Shown: in pieces, positions 1-9,463 of the stretch
How positions within the stretch are numbered: position 1 is the first letter of the stretch
Layout of the letters: every line of letters starts with the position of its first letter
Assembly: GCA_030295235.1 (NCBI GenBank)
Contig: AP026154.1
Coordinates: 1 to 64,000, forward strand
Direction: 5' to 3'
Source of the DNA: Fistulifera solaris
Taxonomy: Eukaryota; Bacillariophyta; Bacillariophyceae; Naviculales; Stauroneidaceae
Length of the DNA: 64,000 bases
The notes under the pieces: generated by a model
The model's database searches: none
What the model saw: only the letters and a program-made list of their open reading frames with translations
Told to the model about the DNA's origin: nothing
Program-made: the position numbers and the translations under genes

Positions 1-392
1 CTCCTAACCCTAACCCTAACTCCTAACCCTAACCCTAACTCCCAACCCTAACCCTAACCCTAACCCTAACCCTAACCCTAACCCTAACCCTAACCCTAAC
101 CCTAACCCTAACCCTAACCCTAACCCTAACCCTAACCCTAACCCTAACCCTAACCCTAACCCTAACCCTAACCCTAACCCTAACCCTAACCCTAACCCTA
201 ACCCTAACCCTAACCCTAACCCTAACCCTAACCCTAACCCTAACCCTAACCCTAACCCTAACCCTAACCCTAACCCTAACCCTAACCCTAACCCTAACCC
301 TAACCCTAACCCTAACCCTAACCCTAACCCTAACCCTAACCCTAACCCTAACCCTAACCCTAACCCTAACCCTAACCCTAACCCTAACCCTA
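1..392. repeat. Telomere repeat array (CCCTAA)n
   Basis: Tandem CCCTAA on the + strand, as expected for the left end of a chromosome whose 3' overhang strand is TTAGGG. The array is perfect from about position 46 to 391. The outermost 45 bases carry variant units (CTCCTAA, CTCCCAA). It stops abruptly against the subtelomeric satellite. The long Gly-Leu reading frame across it is an artefact of the repeat. Confidence 0.98.
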
Positions 393-393
393 A

Positions 394-750
394 TAGGCGC
401 GTTTTGTGGGGAATTGGTGGTACTGTAGGGGGTCTGTAATGTCCTCCGGTATCCAGTTTCCTATCAAACGATGTTGACAATAGGCGCGTTTTGTGGGGAA
501 TTGGTGGTACTGTAGGGGGTCTGTAATGTCCTCCGGTATCCAATTTCCCATCAAACGATGTTGACAATAGGCGCGTTTCGTATTGAATTGATGGTACTGT
601 AGCGGGGTCTGTAATGTCCTCCGGTATCCAGTTTCCTATCAAACGATGTTGACAATAGGCGCGTTTGGTAGGGAATTGATGGTACTGTAGCGGGGTCTGT
701 AATGTCCTCCGGTATCCAGTTTCCTATCAAACGATGTTGACAATAGGTGC
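394..750. repeat. Subtelomeric satellite, four 87/88-bp units
   Basis: Tandem units begin at 394, 481, 568 and 656, each starting TAGGCGCG and ending GATGTTGACAA. A truncated fifth unit begins at 744 (TAGGTGCG). The first two units are 87 bp and nearly identical. The third diverges near its start (TTCGTATTGAATTGATGG), and the third and fourth carry an extra base (TAGCGGGG). The array abuts the telomere directly, so it is a telomere-associated sequence. No protein is supported: the minus-strand reading frame simply follows the repeat. Confidence 0.95.
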
Positions 751-1129
751 GCATTGTAATGCTGTGAAAAAGAGTACCTGGTAGTGCCACAAGACATAAG
801 ACTGACTTTCTGTTGGCGCTTGGCGCGCCCTTGTTATCCGTTATCCCTTCATCAGATTTACTATCGCAATTGCTGCAAACCATGTGCAAACGCTTCTATT
901 TCTTTCGAAGCTGATAGCGTAACTAGGTATTGAACATAATGGGAGTTGTGGTTGCTGTAGGGACTGCCATGCCGACCTCATCGATTCAGACGGAGAAGAG
1001 CGATTCTGACGCTGAATATTCTCAGCTTCTGCAATTGTTTTTCGGGCAGTCGGTGCAAATGTACCTTTCTGTCATCACATATTCATCTTTTCTCAAGCCA
1101 GTGATTCGCAGAGCTGGATACTGTGTATT
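751..1129. other. Subtelomeric spacer, no gene seen
   Basis: Unique sequence between the satellite and the retroelement fossil. Short open frames exist here, but none has recognisable protein content. It holds one copy of the TACCTGGTA motif. Confidence 0.5.
775..783. promoter_or_regulatory. TACCWGGTA palindromic motif, copy 1
   Basis: Perfect TACCTGGTA. Subtelomeric, with no adjacent gene. One of ten intergenic copies in the window; a regulatory role is inferred only from enrichment. Confidence 0.35.
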
Positions 1130-2170
1130 GAAACCATGATGGCTCACGTTCGCGAAAGCCGGAGAAAAACAGAATGGCGCGAAATGTCTCACACTTTGAT
1201 AACTCTATTAGCTCTAACTCTCGTGATGTACGAGCACTGTTTTATGTTAGGACAACGGCAAATTGCAAAAGCCAAACGACCGACTAATATCTCGACGGGC
1301 TTATGCCGCTCAACCCAAATCGAAAATTCGAAACTGAAGAGCCGCAAGGAAGCGGCCCTCTCATGTAATATCCTTCCCGAGGATTCAACCATGGAAGCGG
1401 AATGCACTACTGTGTTATTGGACACCAGATCGACGGCGTCCTTCATTCATTGCGACCTGGTTCCACGCACGACACTGGCGCAAAATTAAAAAGACCCCTT
1501 TTGCTACCAAAGGAGGCACCTTCGAGGCCAAGCATATGGTCTCTCTCAAATAATGCTTCCTAATTATCCACATTGAAATCCGTTCAGTGGACCTTTTATG
1601 TCGACGAGTCCGACAAGCCTTTACATGGCGTCTTGCTTGGAAGCGACTTCCTCCCACACTTTGGCATCAACTGCCACTACTCCACACAGACGCATTGTAT
1701 GGGGAGTCTCAATAGTTCCCATGCTTTCACAAAAAGAGACCGAATATCTCAACATAACAAAGCACTTTGTCCGAGATGAATACCACGACAACCCGGCAAG
1801 CAAACACGTTTGAGAAACGGTAAAACGGGCGATGGAAATACTCGACGCCAAATATGAAAAAGCCGACTTGGACGACATTCTTGCAAAAATCACAACCCTC
1901 AACGGCAAACAGAAGAAAGCGTTGTTGAAATTGCTCAAAAAATACCTAAACACTTTTTGACGGAACACTCGGCGACTTCAATTGCAACCCGCCGACATCG
2001 AATTCAAACCTGGACATGACCAGCCGTATCACGACGAAGCTGCATTCAGCGTCCCCCATATTCATCGCAAAAACACTGCAAAAAGAGATTAAGCAGTCTA
2101 GGTTGGCGGTCATGGTGCAGTCGGACAGCAAGCAGACTGTTTCCTGTTTGCAACTTTTTCCAAATTATAT
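1130..2170 (+). mobile_element. Ty3/gypsy-like LTR retroelement fossil (pol fragment)
   Basis: A short stretch of pol-type coding remains on the + strand. It shows a retropepsin-like protease signature (LLDTRST), the DFLPHFGI segment that follows the protease in this family, and the linker leading into reverse transcriptase with the phrase DIEFKPG. Order and spacing match the protease-to-RT junction of Ty3/gypsy elements. No LTRs, integrase or RNase H were recognised, so this is an internal remnant. It looks old and has several breaks. The left limit is approximate. Confidence 0.7.
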
Positions 2171-2392
2171 GACTTATGACTGCTGTCATATTTGTTGGCT
2201 ACGCCTGGGACCTGGGAGGCAGAAAAGTTACCATTCGAGTCAAATGAAAATGCGACTACTATAAATCAAATGGATCAGCAATTTTCGATACTCCAGTCTT
2301 TGTAGCTTATAATGTACATCACTCGAATCATACAAAGTATTTGACTGATGCGCCGCACAGTCAATGAACTTTGACCCGCTAGCCCTCGGTAC

Positions 2393-3124
2393 TCATTTAG
2401 TCCATTCACTAACAGAGGCATTTGATGCTTTCATTTGTGCTCTGTTATTACCCTCTTCATCAATAATGAAATCATATGCACGCTCTATTTTTTTCACTTT
2501 TCTCTTGCTGCAATCCTTGTAACCAAGTGTACTCTTCGTACGAGTCTTCGGACGAGTCCCTTTCTCATCATGTAGAAGTTTCCTTCCAGCTTCTAGTGCA
2601 GCATCATAAGCAGATCCTGTAATGGCCCTGCTGTCACAGTTGACTAAACACCACCCACCTACTCCAAGACTGTCCATTTTATGGCGCCATTCGTGGTGAT
2701 TGTGGAAGTATAACCATCCTACCTTGCAGGAATAATTCTTCACTTCTCCTTCGGTATCATCATAACTTCCATCGAGAAAGATCACCTTTGCTATTGGAGT
2801 GCATATATTGTCGAATTTTTGACAGTCCGTGCAGTACAACATACAAGATTTCTTGCAAGACAAATTGCACCGAACGACATTGCGCTTTGCTCTAGATATT
2901 TCGATTCCCTGCACTTTAAAAAACCGATTTGTCTTCCAGTTTTTGGGAGCCCTCTGAACATTTAGATCCAACATCGATTTGAAGGATTTGATGACCTTTT
3001 CGACAGCTTCTTTTTTTGCGTTAAATGTAGTTGCGCCGCTCGCAGAGTACATTTCTGGAAACACGTGGTTTGCGAGCACCCCCGGCGTCACTGGAGGCAA
3101 ACAGTGATAAGTCCACAACCCCAT
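2393..3124 (-). CDS. Cys-rich protein of unknown function, possibly transposon-derived
   Basis: An ATG-initiated frame of 243 residues. I do not recognise the family. The middle of the protein has a dense Cys cluster (VRCNLSCKKSCMLYCTDC, about residues 85-102), followed by FLDGSYDD and by a Trp/His-rich stretch (KVGWLYFHNHHEWRHKMD). The C-terminus is Lys/Arg-rich. The cluster suggests metal binding. Its position among repeats, directly beside a retroelement fossil, makes a domesticated or decaying transposase or a subtelomeric multigene family possible. A second frame just upstream (ATGGCAAACAATAATGGG) reads plausibly into the same protein with a one-base offset, so the N-terminus is uncertain. 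Confidence 0.45.
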   Translation of the reverse strand: MGLWTYHCLPPVTPGVLANHVFPEMYSASGATTFNAKKEAVEKVIKSFKSMLDLNVQRAPKNWKTNRFFKVQGIEISRAKRNVVRCNLSCKKSCMLYCTDCQKFDNICTPIAKVIFLDGSYDDTEGEVKNYSCKVGWLYFHNHHEWRHKMDSLGVGGWCLVNCDSRAITGSAYDAALEAGRKLLHDEKGTRPKTRTKSTLGYKDCSKRKVKKIERAYDFIIDEEGNNRAQMKASNASVSEWTK

Positions 3125-3540
3125 TATTGTTTGCCATTATGATACGGCCTGGTTGGTGATGCAGCAATACAAATGATCAAAGAATCAATGCTTGCCCATG
3201 GCATAGGTACATGTTTGGTCTTCGCCCTTGCTTTTTTTTTTCTTTTTCATTGTTTCGGTATTCTTCTTTGTCGCAATGCGCGAACGATGACTGCGTGCGC
3301 GACTTCATGTTGGCATATAAAAACGACGAAGCACTCTTAAGTACCAGTACAGAATGATAAAGCACGGTTTGGACTACTGCTTTCTGGTATACCAACATTT
3401 ACAACGCAGATACACATTATCAAACAAGATCCTTTGTGTAGTATATACTGTAGTGTTTCATGTTGCTAAAATTGATCTTTTGATAGATACTACGAATCAA
3501 GTATGTGTCGTACAGGTACATACGGGTAGCACCCGAAATC

Positions 3541-3691
3541 GATCGGGTTGGGTTCCCACTTTTTCTGTCCGTCTTCCGGCACACGAGCCAGTCGTCTTTC
3601 CGTTGAGCGCCACCGATCGGGTTGGGTACCCACCACTTTTTCTGTCCGTCTTCCGGCACACGAGCCAGCTGTCTTTCCGTTGAGCGCCAGC
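3541..3691. repeat. Two-unit tandem repeat, 74 and 77 bp
   Basis: Units start at 3541 and 3615, each beginning GATCGGGTTGGGT and ending in CCGTTGAGCGCCA. They differ by a few bases and a 3-bp insertion. A partial third copy of the CCGGCACACG portion follows at about 3692. Confidence 0.9.
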
Positions 3692-3786
3692 CGGCACACG
3701 GATGGAAATTGTATTGCGTGTACAATCTTGGTGTATATCATAAGCTTCTATAGTAATGATGTATCCAGGTCATTTCACGAATACAA

Positions 3787-3831
3787 CCGATGCGATGACC
3801 GACGACCGATGACCGACGACCGATGACCGAT
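3787..3831. repeat. Microsatellite, GATGACCGAC-type
   Basis: About four to five imperfect copies of a 7-10 bp GACCGA-containing unit. Confidence 0.75.
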
Positions 3832-4674
3832 TCCATTTCCATACTGGTTACCGCAGTGATCACCGCGCTTTTCCGACCACAGATCATGCCAAAACCCCCC
3901 TCTCACAAAAAAAAAAACACAAGTCAACACCAACACGCCTATTTTCATCCGGCCGACAACAGCTCTCCATCAAAAGTAAGTGTTTGTCTCTTTATATTAT
4001 TCTCCTCATAATAAATGTCTCAAAACATTTAATTTGTCGCTATCTGTTTTTGCCAGCACACAAAGACTTCACAGCTCCTTTTGCTGCAGGTTTTGGGTGC
4101 AAGTCTTTTGAAGAAAGCTCACAACCACAACAATCGGAACTGTTGACTGTGTTCAGATCTGTTTTAGTTAGAGTTGTTGATTGGTGTTAGTTCTTCATTG
4201 ATTTGTTCATTAATAGAGAGAGTTGTTTCGTTGGAACATCGCTAAAGGATCAGAAAGGCAATTCCTTGTTATGTCCATGATATCCCAGCACGTTAGCATG
4301 TTCGATTGCCGTTCTTTTTATCGCACCTTATTGTTTACATCTATATCTTCAAAAGCCTTTCTGAGATTGAGTCAGCGCTGTTAAAAGATATCTTCGAAAG
4401 TTCTTCGAAGTTCATCAACAACATCGATAGTAGTTAAAGAACGCAGTGAGTGTTGCCGAAGCATAGACGCCGAATCCACTTTAGAAGTAACAAGACCATT
4501 GCAGCAGGAGTAAGACTCAGAGCAGCAGCAGAATTATCAAATTTAGTCAACGACTTTTTCAGACGAACATTGAACAAATCAGTTTTGTTGTTGAAAGTTC
4601 AATGCCGTGATATTGGTGAGAGGTGTCACGCTGAAAGTTTGACGTTAATTACCTGAGTTCTTGAGTTTGTCATT

Positions 4675-4820
4675 CTATTGTTAAAGAAAGATGTAGCAAC
4701 TTAAAGTCTATCACAACACGTATTCAAGGATTGTGTTAGATTAAAGTCTATCACAACACGTATTCAAGGATTGTGTTGTGATAGACTTTGAAGTTGCTAC
4801 ATCTTTCTTTACAGCAATAG
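4675..4820. repeat. Long inverted repeat enclosing a 40-bp direct duplication
   Basis: The arms at 4683-4719 and 4773-4810 are complementary over 37 of 38 positions (left arm begins AAAGAAAGATGTAGCAAC). Weaker complementarity extends outward to a CTATTG at 4675. Inside lie two nearly identical 40-bp direct units starting TTAAAGTCTATCACAACA at 4701 and 4741. The second unit also folds on itself (CACAACAC with GTGTTGTG). No target-site duplication was found at the ends. The structure could be a fold-back element or a product of template switching. Confidence 0.9.
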
Positions 4821-4895
4821 GACTTAAGCTGACCAAACTCCTGAGGAAGCTCAGAGACTAAGAAGTTGGTGTAATTTGGCACGCCCCAGAACTTT

Positions 4896-5321
4896 TCAAG
4901 CGACAATAAGCAAGTCTTCATGGCCCTCTCTCACCAATATCACGGCATTTTGGACTTTCTTGGCAATAGCAAAGGCTGTGATTAGTTCAATGTTAGCATC
5001 GCCTGGAAGGGTTCCTCCGCTGATGACAATATTGAAGGCCTCTTCTGCGAGTTTCTCAATGACTTTGAAGCTTTTATTGGTGTGTGTGTCAACAGAGGTG
5101 TCTTGCTCTTCTGCTGCTGCTCCTGCTGCTGCTTTCTTTGAAGTCTTACTCTTACTTCCTAAAGCAATGGATTCCTTGATTGTCTCCGCCTCAGTGACTC
5201 TGAGTTCTCTTGTTACACTTTTGCTAAGGGTGACGGCTCGCAATTGCTACGGGTGCTGCGCGTGGTCATGGCCGTATGCACGCTTGCTGTTGTCAGTGCT
5301 GCTTTTCTTTGGCTTTGGCAT
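4896..5321 (-). pseudogene. Decayed or read-through small gene (MPKPKKSS...)
   Basis: The minus strand has an ATG at 5321 followed by a basic start (MPKPKKSSTDNSK). After 24 codons an in-frame TAG occurs, and the same frame then stays open for about 116 more codons with a low-complexity Lys/Ala part and a longer ordered-looking part (FNIVISGGTLPGD). The family is not recognised. The reopened frame has no ATG of its own near its start. A broken gene copy is the simplest reading, but an intron covering the stop or a chance frame remain possible. The 68-bp segment around the ATG is duplicated 580 bp away. Confidence 0.35.
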
Positions 5322-5359
5322 ACTTTTATCAGTGTTGATTGTTGATGAGGAGACTCGAT
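5292..5359. repeat. Dispersed duplicate, copy 1 (68 bp)
   Basis: Begins GTCAGTGCTGCTTTTCTT and ends GAGGAGACTCGA. It matches 5871-5938 with only a handful of differences and covers the ATG region of the minus-strand fragment described above. Confidence 0.85.
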
Positions 5360-5439
5360 GTTGGTGGAAGGAAGGCTCCACACTTGCATGTCAACGGGGA
5401 TCCTGCTTTCAAGGAATTGAATATCTTTTGTGTCTTAGC

Positions 5440-5742
5440 TTATGCTGCTGTTCCCGGCCAACTCCCAGGTTGTCTAAGGAATGCAGGAAATCTCAAGAGG
5501 AGCAAGTTTGTGAAGATATAAGATGTAAACAATAAGGTCACGATAGATGCCTTTGTAAACTTAGGAAGGGCAGAAAGAATCTCCAACAGGCAATACATGC
5601 AGGCATGCTTGCGACATTTTGTGCACTGGAGACCATTATCACAGTGGACATAACAAGGAATTGCCTTTTTCCCGATCCTTTTAACGGTGTTTCGCTCAAC
5701 AGAGCCAAAAGAACAGAAACAACACTCAGTCTCTGCTGACAT
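5440..5742 (-). CDS. Small Cys-rich putative zinc-binding protein or exon
   Basis: The frame starts at an ATG (MSAETECC) and encodes 100 residues. The N-terminal half has Cys/His spaced like a double zinc-binding module: CCFC, then CYVHC, QCTKC and ACMYC, at about residues 7-50. The C-terminal half is hydrophobic and may be intron or 3' sequence read as protein. The family is not recognised. It could be the first exon of a longer gene or a fragment of a repeated subtelomeric family, since its surroundings contain duplicated pieces. Confidence 0.35.
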   Translation of the reverse strand: MSAETECCFCSFGSVERNTVKRIGKKAIPCYVHCDNGLQCTKCRKHACMYCLLEILSALPKFTKASIVTLLFTSYIFTNLLLLRFPAFLRQPGSWPGTAA

Positions 5743-5870
5743 TGTGAACAAATCAATTGAAGAATAGCTAACAATCACAACACCCAGACCAAGCAATCAG
5801 CGACGCGAACTGTGACTTGGAGACTCATTGTGCTAAGCACTTTTTCCCAAAACAGCAAGATGCAGACACA

Positions 5871-5938
5871 GTCAGTGCTGCTTTTCTTCGCGGTTCGGCA
5901 TACTTTTATTAGTGTTGATTGTTGATGAGGAGACTCGA
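5871..5938. repeat. Dispersed duplicate, copy 2 (68 bp)
   Basis: Second copy of the 5292-5359 segment in the same orientation. Differences cluster in CTTCGCGGTTCGG versus CTTTGGCTTTGG. In this copy the ATG-led frame is closed by a stop after nine codons. Confidence 0.85.
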
Positions 5939-6060
5939 CAAATTTCAATATCTTGCCAAATATGACAGATTCTGGCGAACCAACAACGCGTGATCCAGTC
6001 CAGAACGAAACAATAATCAACCAGCAAAGTGATCAAAACAAATGGTAACGACAACAAAAG

Positions 6061-6697
6061 GATATTAATTGTGACGGTACCGTATCATTGCTTAGCATGC
6101 CAACTAAGTCAACTCGCTCCAGCATGCCAACTATTGCTTTACACGGATGAATATTTGACGAGTCGAAATCGCTCAATAAATACAGTCAATCAATTAATGA
6201 GCTTATTTGCTACCTGGACTACTTCTCTCAACAATCGCTTCAAAACCACAGACAATAGGTTTTCCTGCAATAAGTCCTGTATTATGTTCTTTCTCTCTTT
6301 CTTTTGTCCATGTGCCAATAACATGTTTCATGTGCTTCCTTGAATTCAAATAAAGTGAAGCCGTTGCTCTTTTCTCAAATCATGGCAAGGAGACTGGAAA
6401 TACAACTCCGTTCGTCCATATCATAAATCATCTTCCAATGTCATCCGGTACTCCATCCGTCACTCCCCGTTCTTCATCCTCTTATCCATCCTACCGGTAC
6501 CCCAACAGTACTCTATCCTATCTCCAATCTGATAAATTATTTGTTGCAGCATGATCTGCAACGCATTGCCGCAGCTGCTCAAGCTGCCCAATCGTCGCAA
6601 AAATAATGCTGAAGGCGGATACAACAGTCTTTGATTTTAACGTATATTACGGATGATTACTCTCTTTTACCCTGTAAAACAGAGTTTTTTCTGTCAT
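6061..6697. other. Gene-free stretch
   Basis: No supportable gene. Sequence is AT-rich, with short pyrimidine-rich repeats (CATCCG/TCATCC) around 6400-6500. It probably holds the 3' region of the next minus-strand gene. Confidence 0.4.
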
Positions 6698-6931
6698 TTA
6701 TTCCATTTGCGACCGGTAAAACCCCATCGCGGCAAAAGCGACAGCAATAGTTAAATACACCGGCTTGTGAATAGCGCGCTGAAAAGACGATGAAGTCGCA
6801 GGCCATTCGACTTCGAACGCATTATAGGCAAAGAAACTGGATAATCCCAGACAAGTCGCGACCCCAATAGTTCGACAAGCCAAGCAGTCATCTTTGACTG
6901 ACTCTCTTGGTTCAGATCTCTTGTCATTCAT
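6698..6931 (-). CDS. DMAC1/DUF4536-like small membrane protein
   Basis: The ATG at 6931 gives a 77-residue protein. It has the hallmark DCLACR motif (about residues 15-20) directly before a first hydrophobic helix (TIGVATCLGLSSFFAYNAF), and a second helix near the C-terminus (AIHKPVYLTIAVAFAAMGFYR). A CxxC motif followed by two short membrane spans is typical of the DUF4536 family. Its animal member DMAC1/TMEM261 is an assembly factor for the distal membrane arm of mitochondrial complex I. A mitochondrial inner-membrane location is therefore inferred. An upstream TTG could extend the frame by 17 codons, but the ATG is preferred. Confidence 0.55.
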   Translation of the reverse strand: MNDKRSEPRESVKDDCLACRTIGVATCLGLSSFFAYNAFEVEWPATSSSFQRAIHKPVYLTIAVAFAAMGFYRSQME

Positions 6932-7318
6932 CTCGTTCTTGCTTTGGGATTTGGGATACTCATTCAAAAATAAGGTTGCCAAGTAATAGCAATTGTAAAA
7001 GTTTTATAGAACAAACAACATGACAAACAATAATAATGAAACGATACTTGTAGTTGACGCAGCAAGCAACATCTGGGTTACGGATTACGGATCCGATCAT
7101 TATTACCGGTACCCCGGAGTATTTTTTACGAGGAAAAGTTACGTGTCACGAATGACGTACTGCGAGCAGACACAGAATTGTGCCAGATTACCAGATAAAC
7201 GTCACTCCGTTATCCGTGACTGGCCCACAAAGAACCTGCGTGATCTTTTTCTGCAACTTTGATGATGTATCGGATGGAGGGGTGTTGCAAAAGGGTAGAC
7301 TCGACTCTAAATAAGCAA

Positions 7319-7327
7319 TACCTGGTA
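7319..7327. promoter_or_regulatory. TACCWGGTA motif, copy 2 (upstream of P450)
   Basis: Perfect TACCTGGTA ending about 72 bp upstream of the P450 ATG; its flank reads CAATACCTGGTA, as in copies 5 and 8 on the opposite strand. Confidence 0.45.
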
Positions 7328-7348
7328 ACATTGAGCAGTCAATCTTCT

Positions 7349-7378
7349 TTCATTCATTCATTCATTCATTCATTCATC
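7349..7378. repeat. TTCA tetranucleotide microsatellite
   Basis: About seven copies of TTCA in the presumed 5' UTR of the P450 gene. Confidence 0.9.
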
Positions 7379-7399
7379 AATAAATCAAGCTATTTCTAA

Positions 7400-9320
7400 A
7401 TGAGAATGAGACGTGGGTCCCTCTTCTTGTTGCTCGCGCCGGCAGTGCATCCCTATGCGTTGACTTCTCCGTTATCGTCGTCATCCTCCACCGCTCTGTT
7501 TTCTTCTCTCAAGGAAGATCCCAAAGTAGAAACCAAAACAGCAGCAGATTCATCCGCTTCTTCGTCCTCCGCTTCTGCAAAATCTTCCGAAGGATTGCCG
7601 TTTTGGTGGGAAGCCGTCTGGAAATTGCCGATCATGAAACGAGGAGAGCCCGGTGAAGCCATTATTTTTGGAGATTCAGCACATGTTCTTCGCACCAATA
7701 TTGAACAAATCTACGGCGACTATCCTTCGTTAGATGGATGTCCTTTGGCGGAAGGAGAGCTAGGAGATATCGCTGATGGAACTATGTTCATTGGTTTGCA
7801 ACAATATTACAAGAATTACGGCAGTCCGTACAAATTGTGTTTTGGGCCAAAATCATTTCTCGTCGTCAGCGATCCAGTACAAGCTCGTCATGTGTTGCGT
7901 GAAGCAAATACGGATTATGATAAGGGAGTCTTGGCCGAAATTCTCGAGCCCATTATGGGAAAAGGCTTGATTCCGGCTGACCCAGAAACCTGGAAAGTGC
8001 GACGTAAACAGATCGTACCGGCCTTTCATCAAGCGTGGCTCAGCTATCTCGTGGGCCTGTTCGGGTACTGCAATGAGCCTTTAATTAAGAGCTTGAATGA
8101 CATTGCCGAGTCAAAAGATCGTAAAGCGGAAATGGAAACGTACTTTTGTTCCGTTGCTCTCGACATCATTGGTCTTAGTATTTTCAATTACGAATTCGGG
8201 AGTGTCACTCAAGAAAGTCCTGTTATTAAAGCTGTCTACAGCGCTCTGGTTGAAGCGGAACATCGCAGTATGACGCCCGCTCCCTATTGGGATGTCCCCT
8301 TGGCAAATCAGTTGGTGCCGCGATTGAGAAAATTCAATTCCGATCTAAGCTTATTGAATAATGTACTCGATGAATTAATTGACCGCGCTAAGCAAACCCG
8401 GCAAGTCGAAGATTTGGAGGAGCTAGAGCAGCGTAATTATGAGCAAGTTTCGGATCCCAGTCTACTGCGGTTCCTAGTCGATATGCGAGGAGCGGATATT
8501 GACAACAAGCAATTACGTGATGATGTAAGTAGACCAGAAAAAGTGATGGTGTGCCTAAATGATCGACTATCTCAATATGTTTTGGAAATAGCTGATGACG
8601 ATGTTGATTGCGGGGCACGAAACGACGGCCGCTGTTTTGACCTGGGCACTCTTCGAGCTCACTCGGCACCCTGAATGCTTGAAAAAAGCTCAAGCTGAGA
8701 TTGATCGTGTCGTCGGTGATCGTACACCCACTTACGACGATATCAAACAGCTCAAATACCTGCGATTGATAATTGCTGAAACGTTGCGTCTTTATCCTGA
8801 ACCGCCTTTGTTGATTCGTCGATGCCGTACCGAAAACAATATTCCTGCTGGTGGTGGTCGCGAGGCTACAGTTATCCGTGGTATGGATATGTTCATCGCC
8901 ATCTACAATATCCACCGTGATGAGCGCTTCTGGCCTAATCCGGATCAATTCGACCCCATGCGATTCACTCGTCCCTATAGTAATCCTGACATCCCTGGCT
9001 GGGCTGGATATGACCCGACAAAATGGGAGAACAAATTATACCCTAACGAAATCGCGTCGGACTTTGCTTACTTACCGTTCGGTGGCGGAGCTCGCAAATG
9101 CGTTGGCGATGAATTTGCCGTTTTGGAAGCTACGGTTACTTTAGCTATGGTCTTGCGTCGCTTTGAATTCGAATTTGATCCAGACTATCAGACTGCTGAC
9201 AAATGTTCTATAAACGACATGCCCAAACGAACCGACCATCCTGTAGGCATGAGAACTGGCGCTACAATTCACACAAGGAACGGTCTACACATGCTGGTAA
9301 AGAAACGACAGTTGGAATGA
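7400..9320 (+). CDS. CYP97-type cytochrome P450 (carotenoid hydroxylase)
   Basis: Two exons, 7400-8524 and 8592-9320, flank a 67-bp intron (GTAAGT...AATAG, phase 0) and give 617 residues. The join restores LRDDLMTMLIAGHETT, the I-helix region that is almost diagnostic of CYP97. Other landmarks are the K-helix ETLR (438-441), FDPMRF, and the heme-binding loop FGGGARKC with Cys545 as axial ligand. The N-terminus is hydrophobic, then Ser-rich, fitting a signal plus transit peptide into the plastid. CYP97 enzymes hydroxylate carotenoid rings in xanthophyll synthesis; in diatoms this feeds the violaxanthin/diadinoxanthin and fucoxanthin branch. Substrate specificity cannot be read from sequence. 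A TACCTGGTA motif lies just upstream. Confidence 0.92.
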
Positions 9321-9463
9321 TCAGAAATAAAGAAGAAAAACGTTGTATGCGAAAAGCGAGGAGCTACGGGAGAGAAACACCTTGTAATGGCATGCTATAA
9401 TTAAAGTTGTGCTAATCCAGAGATAGCATCCTACCATGGCAAACTCTCAAGTAGTGTTTGCCT

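Larger units (their letters stand above)
3125..4674. other. Gene-free subtelomeric stretch with small repeats
   Basis: About 1.5 kb without a convincing gene. It contains a two-unit tandem repeat (3541-3691), a short GATGACCGAC microsatellite and AT-rich unique sequence. Several open frames of 60-110 codons read through the repeat on both strands. I take them as chance. Confidence 0.5.
6932..7399. other. Upstream region of the P450 gene
   Basis: Shared 5' space between the minus-strand DMAC1-like gene and the P450. It includes a TTCA microsatellite (7349-7378) right before the P450 start and a TACCTGGTA motif at 7319. An 80-codon open frame at 7020 has no recognisable content. Confidence 0.5.

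Noticed and set aside
16-642. Long minus-strand frame of Gly-Leu repeats
   Set aside because: It is the telomere repeat and satellite read as protein; the period-6 repeat guarantees an open frame.
4876-5535. 219-codon plus-strand frame rich in Leu and Ala
   Set aside because: Starts at TTG, is antisense to the Lys/Ala-rich minus-strand frame, and its composition is a shadow of it.
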